Origin: Pararoseomonas sp. SCSIO 73927
GTDB taxonomy: Bacteria > Pseudomonadota > Alphaproteobacteria > Acetobacterales > Acetobacteraceae
Direction: 5' to 3'
NCBI RefSeq assembly: GCF_037040815.1
Contig: NZ_CP146235.1
Coordinates: forward strand, 1-7,115
DNA length: 7,115 nucleotides
Shown here one piece after another: positions 1 through 5,462 of the stretch. The translations under genes and the position numbers were made by a program. Numbering within the stretch: position 1 is the first letter of the stretch; every line of letters begins with the position of its first letter. The notes under the pieces were generated by a model. The model had not been told where the DNA came from, did not search any database, and saw nothing but the letters and a program-made list of their open reading frames with translations.

Positions 1-23
1 ACCAAGGCGCAGGGGGAAGCTGG
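1..23. terminator. Half of a hairpin completed across the window ends
   Basis: Positions 8-16 (CGCAGGGGG) are the exact reverse complement of 7103-7111 (CCCCCTGCG). If the window is a circle, the two arms form a perfect 9-bp stem with an 11-nt loop, eight bases beyond the stop codon of the minus-strand gene that ends at 24. This is where a terminator of the main operon would be expected. No U-run follows the stem on the minus strand, so intrinsic termination is uncertain. The pairing is directly visible; circularity is inferred. Confidence 0.4.
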
Positions 24-728
24 TCAGACGGCGGTGGCGAGCCGACGCTGGTTCTCGACCTGCAGCGCGGCGCGGTCCCGCTGGCGCTCGACTTCGCGGG
101 ACAGGCTCTCGCCCTCGGTGACGATGCGCCGCGCCTGCAACAGCGCGTTCATGTCCTCGGGGACGATCGGGGCGATGGAGGCGGCGCTGCCGTCCAGGGC
201 AGCGGGGAAGGCCTGGGCGATGGTGTGGGCGATGTAGCCCTGGCCCAGCGCCTCATCGGCCGCGATCATCCGTCCCAGGATCTCCGCGAGGCGCGGCACC
301 AGGGCGACGTAGTCCGCCTGTGCCTGCAGGGCGTGCTGGTGGGCAATCTCGCGGGTCGCGGCATCGGCAGCGGGCACCGCGTGGGTGACGGCTTCCTCAA
401 CCTCGGCCACGGCGCGCGAGACGGTGCCGGCGGTGTCCCGCAGGTCAGCGGCACGCCCCCGGGCTTCGCTGGCGGTGGCGTGGACGGTGTCCAGGCTGGG
501 CCCGTCCATGGTGCCCAGTTCGTGGTCCACGGCGGCGCGATCGGCCGCGCGGGCGGCCTCGGCGGCTTCCTGCTCGGCCAGGGCGGCCTGCTGCTCGCGC
601 TCGGCGCGGCGGCGCTTCACGCTCCGGGCGCGGTCCATGGTGGCGGCCAGGGCTACAACGGCTTCGGGCAGCGCCGGCTCCTGCGGGATGACGGCGAGGG
701 CGGTGCTGGCGGGGTTCTTCGTGGGCAT
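24..728 (-). CDS. Coiled-coil hypothetical protein, last gene of main operon
   Basis: This is a 234-aa protein whose family I do not recognise. Residues 30-70 are a highly charged helix rich in Arg, Glu and Ala (RRRAEREQQAALAEQEAAEA). Residues 75-130 look like a second Ala/Glu-rich helix, and residues 195-225 a third, charged one (SLSREVERQRDRAALQVE). No signal peptide or membrane segment is visible, so it is probably cytoplasmic, elongated and oligomeric. The ATG start at 728 has a strong Shine-Dalgarno (AGGAGA, 7 nt spacing) and lies 24 nt after the stop of the 164-aa gene upstream, so the two are co-transcribed. It follows a gene with a prohead-protease-like motif, so a scaffold-like role is conceivable, but nothing in the sequence proves it. 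A plasmid mobility or stability coiled-coil protein is an equal alternative. Confidence 0.8.
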   Translation of the reverse strand: MPTKNPASTALAVIPQEPALPEAVVALAATMDRARSVKRRRAEREQQAALAEQEAAEAARAADRAAVDHELGTMDGPSLDTVHATASEARGRAADLRDTAGTVSRAVAEVEEAVTHAVPAADAATREIAHQHALQAQADYVALVPRLAEILGRMIAADEALGQGYIAHTIAQAFPAALDGSAASIAPIVPEDMNALLQARRIVTEGESLSREVERQRDRAALQVENQRRLATAV

Positions 729-752
729 CGTGGTTCTCCTGGGGAAGAGGGG

Positions 753-1247
753 TCAGGCGAGGCGACGGCGACCGGACTGCGCGGCCATGCGGGCATCGTC
801 AGCGGCGCGCATGAGGCGGGCGTGGCGGACCAGGGCGCTCTCCTGCGGCTGCTGGACGGGGGCAGGGGCGGTGGCGGGCGTCCGGGCAGCCGGCGGGGGC
901 GGGGAGGCACTGGGCGTGCCCTGGCGCGCCGCCTGGGCCATGGCAGCGGCGAAGTCGGCCAGCCGGCCTTCGCCCGCGATGGGCAGCGGGCCGGGGGAGA
1001 CGGTGGCGGGCGCCGCCGCCTTCTGGACGGGCGCCGGCCGCTGCTGCTGCGCGGCGAGGTGGTCGTTGAAGGAGCGCGGGCCGGGGCGCTTGGCCTTGTG
1101 CAGCACGAACCGCGCGCCCTGGTTGGCGGGATCATCCACCAGGGACACCTCTTCGATGTTCAGCCCCAGGATGGCGTGGACGCCGGCCGGGCGGGGCTTC
1201 GGCTGGGCGCGGCGCTTCTGCAGTTCGCGGTGGAAGTCGGCGGGCAT
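753..1247 (-). CDS. Small protein with SLVDDPAN (prohead-protease-like) motif
   Basis: This 164-aa protein begins with a basic stretch (residues 8-20) and then has EVSLVDDPANQGARFVLHK at residues 33-51. That strand-turn-strand signature (SLVD.PAN..A...L.K) recurs in phage XkdF/prohead-protease-like proteins and related virion-module proteins. The rest (residues 60-145) is Pro/Ala/Gln-rich and low in complexity, followed by a short basic helix (residues 145-164). It is far shorter than a true prohead protease and I see no convincing Ser/His catalytic set, so it may be a remnant or a structural or adaptor derivative. The ATG at 1247 has an excellent Shine-Dalgarno (AGGAGA), which begins immediately after the stop codon of the upstream gene at 1260. 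The family link is by motif only. Confidence 0.75.
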   Translation of the reverse strand: MPADFHRELQKRRAQPKPRPAGVHAILGLNIEEVSLVDDPANQGARFVLHKAKRPGPRSFNDHLAAQQQRPAPVQKAAAPATVSPGPLPIAGEGRLADFAAAMAQAARQGTPSASPPPPAARTPATAPAPVQQPQESALVRHARLMRAADDARMAAQSGRRRLA

Positions 1248-1259
1248 GGATCTTCTCCT

Positions 1260-1703
1260 TCAGTGGGGCACGACGATGACGGCACCGGCGCCGGTGGGCG
1301 GTGGTGGCGCGGAACGGACGGGGGCGGGGGTGCTGGCCGCCGGTGATCCGGGCGGCTGGGCGCCGATGAAGGCGTTGACGTCCACCGGCGGCGGTTCCGG
1401 CGGTGACGCGGCAGCGGGGACAACAGGGGCGGCGTCCTGGGCCTCGGCACGCGCGGCGCGCTCCGCGTGGAGGTAGGCCATGGTCGCGGTGGCGTTGCGC
1501 TCCCATTCCTCGGCCGAAGCCGCCACCTGCGGGAGGATGAACACCGTCTTCGCGCCGGCGTCCCGGGCGGCGACGATTTCGCCCACCACCCGATCGGGCT
1601 GGTCGTTGAAGCCGTGCCAGACCACCGCAACGGCGCTGGCGGCGCGCTGACGCTGCCGAAGCTGCGCGACGTCGCGGCGCAGGGAGGCGAGGCTGGCGAT
1701 CAT
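1260..1703 (-). CDS. Hypothetical protein with Pro/Ala-rich tail
   Basis: This 147-aa protein is of unknown family. Residues 1-20 form a short amphipathic, Arg/Gln-rich helix. Residues 22-80 look like a small alpha/beta fold: a hydrophobic strand (SAVAVVWHGF), a helix (RVVGEIVAARDAG), a second strand (AKTVFILPQV) and a helix (AEEWERNATATMAYLHAERAARAEA). Residues 91-143 are a Pro/Ala-rich, probably disordered tail ending in a hydrophobic VIVVP. No catalytic motif is recognised. Its ATG overlaps the stop of the DUF5681 gene upstream (ATGA, 4-nt overlap), the standard arrangement for translational coupling. It ends 12 nt before the start of the 164-aa gene. Compositionally it resembles its operon neighbours. 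Confidence 0.75.
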   Translation of the reverse strand: MIASLASLRRDVAQLRQRQRAASAVAVVWHGFNDQPDRVVGEIVAARDAGAKTVFILPQVAASAEEWERNATATMAYLHAERAARAEAQDAAPVVPAAASPPEPPPVDVNAFIGAQPPGSPAASTPAPVRSAPPPPTGAGAVIVVPH

Positions 1704-2194
1704 GGGGCCGCACCATCGGCGGGGCCGGCGGAGGCCTTCAGCGCCTCCACCTCGCGCTTCAGATCCTCCACCTCGACCAGGGTGGCGCGGGTCTGCAGCA
1801 GGCGCGCAATCCCCTCGGCCGTCTCGATCGGAAGGGCGCCCTCCGCGACCTGCAGGATCACCGCGTCCAGGGCGTTCTGGGTCGGCACCCCGGCCAGCCC
1901 CGGCACCTGGACGGCCCGCCCGCGCGGGACAGGCCAGACGCGCCGAAGAATGACTTCGGCCGCCGCGACGTCGCCGGCCAGCGCCGCGCGCGCCATGGCG
2001 ATCACCAGCCCGCCGGCTGCATCACGGGCGAGTTCGTCCAGTTCCATCGCGCTCCGGGGGCGGGACCCGGTCGGGGTGCCCCGGGGGTTGCCGCTCGCGC
2101 CGGGCTGCCAGCGCCCATCCTGGCCCCTGCCAGATCCTGCATTGGCACGGGGCGCGGGGCTGCCCTCGGGCTCGGGCGTCGGATCGTCAGCCAT
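1700..2194 (-). CDS. DUF5681-domain protein
   Basis: This 164-aa protein carries the hallmark of DUF5681 at residues 27-45 (GRWQPGASGNPRGTPTGSR). A helical segment follows (residues 50-87, ELDELARDAAGGLVIAMARA...), then the typical linker 'R.VQVPGLAGVPTQNALDAV' and a C-terminal helix with heptad-like Glu/Leu (residues 138-154). DUF5681 proteins are common in phage and mobile-element regions of Alphaproteobacteria. They often lie near packaging genes and are presumed DNA-binding, but their function is not established. I chose the ATG at 2194 because the open frame further upstream is low-complexity Arg/Pro and lies inside the HUH gene. This ATG overlaps the HUH gene's stop by 8 nt, consistent with coupled translation, and a GGTGG lies 7 nt upstream. 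Confidence 0.85.
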   Translation of the reverse strand: MADDPTPEPEGSPAPRANAGSGRGQDGRWQPGASGNPRGTPTGSRPRSAMELDELARDAAGGLVIAMARAALAGDVAAAEVILRRVWPVPRGRAVQVPGLAGVPTQNALDAVILQVAEGALPIETAEGIARLLQTRATLVEVEDLKREVEALKASAGPADGAAP

Positions 2195-2666
2195 GGGCGC
2201 CACCACGGCGCTGCGGCTGCCCGAACCGGCGGCCGGACACGGGCAGCGCGGCCTGCGCCTTCTCCGTGAAGCTGGTGGCCGGGTCGAAGGTGGCGGCGGT
2301 GTAGGCCAGCCATCCCTTCGCCTTCGTGGCGCCCACGCCACCCTGGCGGCCATGGAGGCGGACGGCGCGGGCGACGCGCGGCGGCAGGTCCACGCCCTTC
2401 TCCACCTTCACGCCCAGCAGGCGGAACAGCAGGGTCCGGGCGTGCTGCCGCGTCTCCGTCCTCATCCGCCACGGGCAGCCCATCATCCCGTGGAAGTGGA
2501 TGCCCTGGCGGATGCTCCGCTCCAGCGCCCAGCGCAGTTCGTGCTGCACCCCGCGCCGGGCGAACCACGTCCGCATGGTCCGGCTGAACCGGGCGATCAG
2601 ATCCCGCACCTCCCCCTCGGTCGGGGGGCGGTCCAGGGCCAGGACGGGGATCACGCTTAGGGGCAT
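2187..2666 (-). CDS. Small HUH-type replication/nicking protein
   Basis: This 159-aa protein fits the layout of a rolling-circle HUH endonuclease. A beta strand at residues 4-12 (SVIPVLALD) corresponds to motif 1. Residues 45-60 (RWALERSIRQGIHFHG) contain the metal-binding His-U-His (H57, F58, H59). Residues 117-128 (KGWLAYTAATFD) place Tyr122 where the nicking tyrosine of motif 3 is expected. Such proteins nick one strand at an origin and stay covalently attached through the tyrosine, to start replication or transfer. I chose the ATG at 2666 because it follows a Shine-Dalgarno (GGAGGG, 7-nt spacing); the longer open frame upstream to 3017 runs through another gene and has no domain. It is short for the class and has no helicase domain, so it would need host helicase. 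Rep versus minimal relaxase cannot be decided here. Confidence 0.75.
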   Translation of the reverse strand: MPLSVIPVLALDRPPTEGEVRDLIARFSRTMRTWFARRGVQHELRWALERSIRQGIHFHGMMGCPWRMRTETRQHARTLLFRLLGVKVEKGVDLPPRVARAVRLHGRQGGVGATKAKGWLAYTAATFDPATSFTEKAQAALPVSGRRFGQPQRRGGAHG

Positions 2667-2878
2667 GAACCAGCCCTCCGGGGAGGGGTGGAAGCCTCCC
2701 GCATAACTATGAGGCTCGCCGGATGCGCGAAAATCGCAGCAATTGCTGGGGTTCTCGGGGTCCGGGACCGAAAATAAAGGGCACGCATCGTCGGGCACGG
2801 CAGAGCCTTCCGAGACGCGGCACGGGACTGGCGGTAGGGGGCGAGGAAGCCCATCTTCTGGGGTGCGTAGTGTCCCAT
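2657..2878 (-). CDS. Possible 73-aa bridging ORF between DUF3102 and HUH genes
   Basis: The ATG at 2878 shares its A with the stop of the DUF3102-like gene (TGATG). The TAA at 2659-2657 lies just inside the HUH gene, giving a 10-nt overlap. The frame therefore exactly fills the gap between two operon genes in a way that would allow ribosomes to pass through by reinitiation. The product is basic and Arg/Pro-rich (MGHYAPQKMGFLAPY at the start, CP at the end) with no domain I recognise. GC3 is high in the first 25 codons but weaker later, where AT-richer codons and a possible origin element occur. It has no good Shine-Dalgarno. It may be a real small gene, a leader peptide that delivers ribosomes to the HUH start, or chance. 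Confidence 0.35.
   Translation of the reverse strand: MGHYAPQKMGFLAPYRQSRAASRKALPCPTMRALYFRSRTPRTPAIAAIFAHPASLIVMREASTPPRRAGSCP
2671..2704 (-). promoter_or_regulatory. HUH-gene ribosome binding site inside alternative hairpins
   Basis: On the minus strand, GGAGGG (7 nt before the ATG at 2666) can pair as GAGGG with CCCTC just upstream through a 4-nt loop, hiding the Shine-Dalgarno. That upstream CCTCCC can instead pair with GGGAGG about 7 nt further upstream, which would free it. An in-frame ATG at 2704 opens a 15-codon stretch running through this region and ending over the HUH start. The pairings are visible in the sequence; a regulatory switch is inference. Confidence 0.35.
2730..2775. 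other. Palindromes upstream of HUH gene, candidate nick region
   Basis: A perfect 12-bp palindrome CAGCAATTGCTG lies at 2737-2748. About 10 bases on, a GGTCC-C-GGACC type inverted repeat occurs around 2757-2769, with AT-rich flanks (AAAAT on both sides) that stand out from the surrounding GC-rich DNA. Rolling-circle double-strand origins usually combine small hairpins with a nick site just before or inside the Rep gene, so this is the best positional candidate for the HUH protein's target. No known nick consensus is recognised. Confidence 0.25.
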
Positions 2879-3723
2879 CAGTGAGCGTTCCCGCCCGCGT
2901 CCCGGTTCGCAGCCGTGGCGCGGGTTTCTCTTTCGGGGTTCCGCTTCGGGGGCAGACAGACGGCGGCAGCCTCGGCGTTGTCCAGCACCGCGCGGTGGGC
3001 GCGCTCCTGGGAGCCAAGGGCGAGGCGTAGTAGCGGGATCAACTCGGGGTGCTGCGCTGCTATGGCCTTCACAGCAACCTGCGCGGCTTGCTTCCTGGCG
3101 GCGCGTTCGTCCCGGCGCCAAGCCTTCCACGCGGCTTCGCGCTCCGCCTTCATCTGCTGCCAGACGGGGCTGGCAATCCGCAGTTCTTGTTGCCGGGCCT
3201 CCTCCGCATAGACCTTGGCCCGCCGAAGCGCGTCCGCCTCGCGCCGCTCCTCATGCCGCTGAACGAGTTCCAGGGCGCGGGGCTCGGACACCCGCCACGA
3301 CCGCATGGCCTTCTTCACCTCGGCCTGCCCCGCCTCGACGCTGCGGACGATGGCCTTGGGGTCCAAGGTCCGTCCGGCCTCGGCATCCGCCACGACCTTC
3401 TTCACCACATGCTCCGGGGTGATGCGGTCGGCTAAGGCGTAGATCGTTGCGATCGGTAAACGCGACAGCGTGTCGTCCTTATCCCGCAGGAAGAGGGCGG
3501 CGGAGACGTATCGCTGCGCGGTGCGCGGCTCGATCCCGAGTTCGTGCCGCGCCCACGCGGCAAAGGCGCCGCGCGGTAGCAGGGCCTTCGCCTCGATCAG
3601 CAGTTCACCCACCTCGCGGTAGTGCGCGGCCACGGACTGGCGGATGCGGGCGGCGGTGGCGCGCACCTTCTCCGCGTCGGGCGACGACATGGCGCCGTAG
3701 TTGAAGGCGGCCACCGGCTCCAT
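2878..3723 (-). CDS. DUF3102-like, HTH-containing plasmid protein
   Basis: This is a 281-aa protein. Residues 18-75 match the DUF3102 pattern: an N-terminal helix (VRATAARIRQSVAAHYREVG), then LLIEAKALLPRGAFAAWARHELG and RTAQRYVSAA, which has the look of a helix-turn-helix. Residues 85-130 are a second small helical domain. Residues 135-215 form a long, highly charged helix rich in Arg, Glu and Ala, likely coiled coil, and a basic tail follows. DUF3102-like proteins are common on plasmids and integrated elements and are presumed DNA-binding. The ATG at 3723 lies 2 nt after the stop of the small HTH gene, so the two form one transcript. ATG 3690 (MSSPDAEKV) is an alternative start just before the conserved part. 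Neither has a clear Shine-Dalgarno, which fits coupling. A regulator or partition-like accessory for the HUH gene is plausible but unproven. Confidence 0.8.
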   Translation of the reverse strand: MEPVAAFNYGAMSSPDAEKVRATAARIRQSVAAHYREVGELLIEAKALLPRGAFAAWARHELGIEPRTAQRYVSAALFLRDKDDTLSRLPIATIYALADRITPEHVVKKVVADAEAGRTLDPKAIVRSVEAGQAEVKKAMRSWRVSEPRALELVQRHEERREADALRRAKVYAEEARQQELRIASPVWQQMKAEREAAWKAWRRDERAARKQAAQVAVKAIAAQHPELIPLLRLALGSQERAHRAVLDNAEAAAVCLPPKRNPERETRATAANRDAGGNAH

Positions 3724-3725
3724 GG

Positions 3726-3956
3726 TCAGGCGGCGCGCTGGACGGGCTGCAGGCGGGCCTCGGCCCAGCGCATGGCGGCGTCCAGGTCATAGACGCAGCG
3801 CCGCCCCCACCGGGAGAAGGGCGGGCCGTCGCCGCGCTTGGCGAGGTAGTCCAGCGTCCCCTTCGTCATGAACAGACCGCGCGACGTCATGGCGTCCGCC
3901 AGGGCAGCCCGGCCCAGAAAGGGCGCCGGGGTGGGTGCGGTGGTGGGATCGTTCAT
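3726..3956 (-). CDS. Small AlpA/MerR-like HTH DNA-binding protein
   Basis: This is a 76-aa protein. Residues 14-36 (LGRAALADAMTSRGLFMTKGT) and 37-62 (LDYLAKRGDGPPFSRWGRRCVYDLDA) match the compact winged HTH of AlpA/excisionase-type proteins, with the typical 'G.GPPF...GRR..Y' segment that ends in a beta wing. Family members act as transcription regulators or excisionases on mobile elements. The ATG at 3956 is preferred over an in-frame TTG at 3974 because it has a Shine-Dalgarno (AAAGG, 8-nt spacing). It is the first gene of the large minus-strand operon and directly follows an AT-rich control region with nested inverted repeats, so it probably regulates its own operon, including the HUH gene. 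Confidence 0.85.
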   Translation of the reverse strand: MNDPTTAPTPAPFLGRAALADAMTSRGLFMTKGTLDYLAKRGDGPPFSRWGRRCVYDLDAAMRWAEARLQPVQRAA

Positions 3957-4098
3957 TGGGAAGCCTTTCGACAAGCGCGGATACTTCCGTGCCTAGTCAA
4001 TGTGGCTACAGCGTTCCCAATCTGCCACTATAAATTACCACTAAGTCTTTGATCTACATAATCACGGGTAATAGTGATTACCGCGGACTAGTCGTGCA
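3957..4098 (-). promoter_or_regulatory. AT-rich promoter/operator region of the main operon
   Basis: This intergenic stretch is much richer in A and T than the rest. On the minus strand it has TAGTGG-TAATTTA-TAGTGG, a 13-bp-period direct repeat at 4025-4043, containing a candidate -10 TATAGT (4027-4032). No good -35 box is seen at the right distance, so an activator or an unusual sigma factor may be needed. Two overlapping inverted repeats lie at 4059-4082. It is the only obvious place for the promoter of the downstream operon and for the operator of the first-gene HTH protein. Confidence 0.5.
4059..4082. repeat. Nested inverted repeats TAATCAC/GTGATTA and GGTAAT/ATTACC
   Basis: TAATCAC (4059-4065) and GTGATTA (4074-4080) form perfect 7-bp arms around 8 nt. 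Interleaved with them, GGTAAT (4067-4072) and ATTACC (4077-4082) form perfect 6-bp arms around 4 nt, so only one can form at a time as a hairpin. They lie 17 bp beyond the stop of the recombinase gene and upstream of the main operon. Operator, terminator of the recombinase transcript, or accessory recombinase site are all possible. Confidence 0.5.
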
Positions 4099-4827
4099 TC
4101 ACGCGATTACTTCGGCCGCCTCCGTCGCCTCGATCCGGGCCAGGAGGCGCTTCACGGCGGTGGCAGTCCAGGCGCCACCGCGCGGGGTCGGGATTTTCTC
4201 GTCCTGCAGGGCGGTTGCGATCCCTGCCATGGAGGTGCCGGCCGCGCGCAGTTCCTGGACGCGGGCGGCGAGGGCATGGGCGCGGTGGTCGGCCGCCACG
4301 CGCTGGGCATCGGCGCCAGCGCGGACGCCACGCGCGTGCTGTTCGGCGGTGGGCAGGCGCTGACCGGGGCGGACACCGCCCAGCGCCTTCCCGCCATCGC
4401 GCAGCTTCTTCAGCGCGTCGCGGGTCCGATCGGAAATCAGCCTGCGCTCCTTCTCAGCCAGGGCCGCGTAGAGGTGCAGCATGAACGGGTCCGCGTCCGC
4501 GCCCAGTTCCGCGACGATGAAGGGCACGCGCTGCGCCATCAGGCCCGCGATGAACGCCACGTCGCGCGAAAGGCGGTCCAGCTTGCTGACGATGACGGGG
4601 GCGCCGATCCGGCGGGCGGCGGCCAGGGCGGCGGCTAGCTGCGGCCGGCGGTCCAGGGCGTCAGCACCCTTGCCCGTCTCCACCTCCATGAACTCGGTGG
4701 TGATCGTCATGCCCTGGTCCTGGGCGAAGCGGGCAATGGCCTCGCGCTGCGCCTCCAGGCCCAGGCCGGACCGGCCCTGGCGATCGGTGCTGACGCGGAC
4801 ATAGGCGATGGCGGCGGCGTGGCTCAT
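4099..4827 (-). CDS. Serine recombinase (resolvase/integrase family)
   Basis: This 242-aa protein has a clear serine recombinase catalytic domain at residues 6-145. [11 protein letters not shown] gives Arg11 and nucleophile Ser13, SKLDRLSRD gives Arg85 and Arg88, and [17 protein letters not shown] begins the long E helix at residues 119-135. A basic linker with [12 protein letters not shown] follows. A C-terminal HTH (residues 195-231, [27 protein letters not shown]) resembles the tail of the 'Recombinase' family more than classic Tn3 resolvase. It cuts and rejoins DNA with a 2-bp stagger, to resolve multimers or to integrate the element. I chose the ATG at 4827; an in-frame TTG at 4872 lies inside a 34-bp dyad. 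There is no Shine-Dalgarno, but a promoter places the transcript start at or beside the ATG. Confidence 0.92.
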   Translation of the reverse strand: MSHAAAIAYVRVSTDRQGRSGLGLEAQREAIARFAQDQGMTITTEFMEVETGKGADALDRRPQLAAALAAARRIGAPVIVSKLDRLSRDVAFIAGLMAQRVPFIVAELGADADPFMLHLYAALAEKERRLISDRTRDALKKLRDGGKALGGVRPGQRLPTAEQHARGVRAGADAQRVAADHRAHALAARVQELRAAGTSMAGIATALQDEKIPTPRGGAWTATAVKRLLARIEATEAAEVIA

Positions 4828-4833
4828 GTCCGG

Positions 4834-4862
4834 GGTATCGCTCGCCGGCCCGTTCGTGTCAA
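4834..4862 (-). promoter_or_regulatory. Promoter of serine recombinase, probably leaderless
   Basis: On the minus strand a perfect -35 TTGACA (4862-4857) is followed by exactly 17 nt and GATACC (4839-4834, three of six -10 consensus bases). Only six bases separate the -10 from the ATG at 4827, so the transcript would start at or next to the start codon. This agrees with the lack of a ribosome binding site. The -35 box overlaps the outer left arm of the dyad at 4859-4892, which suggests autorepression by the recombinase. Confidence 0.55.
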
Positions 4863-4892
4863 CTCTCGCCAACGGTCGTTGGGGGCAGTTGA
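4859..4892. other. 34-bp dyad with central GT, candidate recombination site
   Basis: Two pairs of arms share one exact axis. The outer pair is TCAACT (4859-4864) and AGTTGA (4887-4892). The inner pair is CCAACG (4869-4874) and CGTTGG (4877-4882). They surround the central dinucleotide GT (4875-4876). Serine recombinase crossover sites are imperfect palindromes of about this length with a 2-bp asymmetric centre, usually beside the recombinase gene. The geometry and location are seen; the function is inferred. A plain operator for the recombinase or for the neighbouring HTH protein is the alternative. Confidence 0.5.
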
Positions 4893-4913
4893 TACGGATT
4901 GTGGGAACCAGGT

Positions 4914-5462
4914 CTAACCCCGGATTGCCCGGATCACCCGTTCCCAGAGAGGCCGGCGGGCTTCCCGTAGTTCTTCCTCGATCACGGCCAGCCGGGCCTC
5001 CGCCCGCTGCCGCGCCTCGGTGGCTACCTGCTGCGCCTGGATGGCGGCCTGATAGCGGGCCTCGGCCACCGCGACCTGGGTGGCGCGCTCCGCGCTCAAC
5101 TCCCGTTCTTCGTCCAGGCGGTCGCGCAGGCCCTTCAGATCAATCCGGGCAGCCTCCAGACGGGCGCGCACAGCCTCGCCACGGTGCTGCTGCACCTCCA
5201 GGTAGGTGTCCACCCGGTCGTCCGGGGTCGCGGGCTCCGCGTCCTCCTGGTCGTCCGTGGACACGGGCGGCAGATCGGCAAGGTCGCTGGCCTTGATCCT
5301 GACCACCCGGTCATTCCCCCGGACAGCGGGCAGTTTTCCGCGCCGGACCCGTAGGCGAAGGGCCTCCCTACTATATCCCGAATGGGTGGCGGCCTCGGTC
5401 AGCGTCAGCAGCCGTCCGGGTTCGTCCGGGGCGGACGGAGCTACTTCAACCAGGGTGGTCAT
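4914..5462 (-). CDS. HTH plus coiled-coil DNA-binding protein
   Basis: This is a 182-aa protein. Residues 17-64 are a MerR/HTH_17-type DNA-binding domain ([25 protein letters not shown], then [18 protein letters not shown]). An acidic linker follows at 68-85. Residues 90-168 form a long charged coiled coil ([20 protein letters not shown]...), and the protein ends in an amphipathic helix [12 protein letters not shown]. This plan, an N-terminal HTH with a long C-terminal coil, resembles KfrA-like plasmid stability or regulatory proteins, but the similarity is architectural only. The ATG at 5462 has no strong Shine-Dalgarno. Its stop lies 86 bases upstream of the recombinase start, with the dyad between them. 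It probably binds the palindromes upstream of its own start (5493-5530). Confidence 0.85.
   Translation of the reverse strand: MTTLVEVAPSAPDEPGRLLTLTEAATHSGYSREALRLRVRRGKLPAVRGNDRVVRIKASDLADLPPVSTDDQEDAEPATPDDRVDTYLEVQQHRGEAVRARLEAARIDLKGLRDRLDEERELSAERATQVAVAEARYQAAIQAQQVATEARQRAEARLAVIEEELREARRPLWERVIRAIRG

Noticed and set aside
225..1346. Long plus-strand open frame (373 aa) opposite the main operon
   Set aside because: It is antisense to three better supported genes with Shine-Dalgarno sequences. Its product is Gly/Arg-rich low-complexity sequence without domains, as expected from high-GC shadow frames.
1467..2660. Long plus-strand open frame (397 aa)
   Set aside because: It is antisense to the DUF5681 and HUH genes. 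The product is Arg/Ala/Gly-rich with no recognisable motif; GC-rich third positions on the minus strand keep such frames open.
2667..3017. Upstream extension of the HUH frame by 117 codons
   Set aside because: It runs out of frame through the DUF3102-like gene and shows no domain. The internal ATG at 2666 has an excellent ribosome binding site right before motif 1.
3479..3487. TTATCCCGC as a DnaA box
   Set aside because: It lies inside the DUF3102-like coding region, matches the consensus less well, and has no nearby repeats or origin features.
4828..4872. TTG start extending the recombinase by 15 residues
   Set aside because: The TTG lies inside the 34-bp dyad and upstream of the predicted transcript start. 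The catalytic domain begins after the ATG at 4827.
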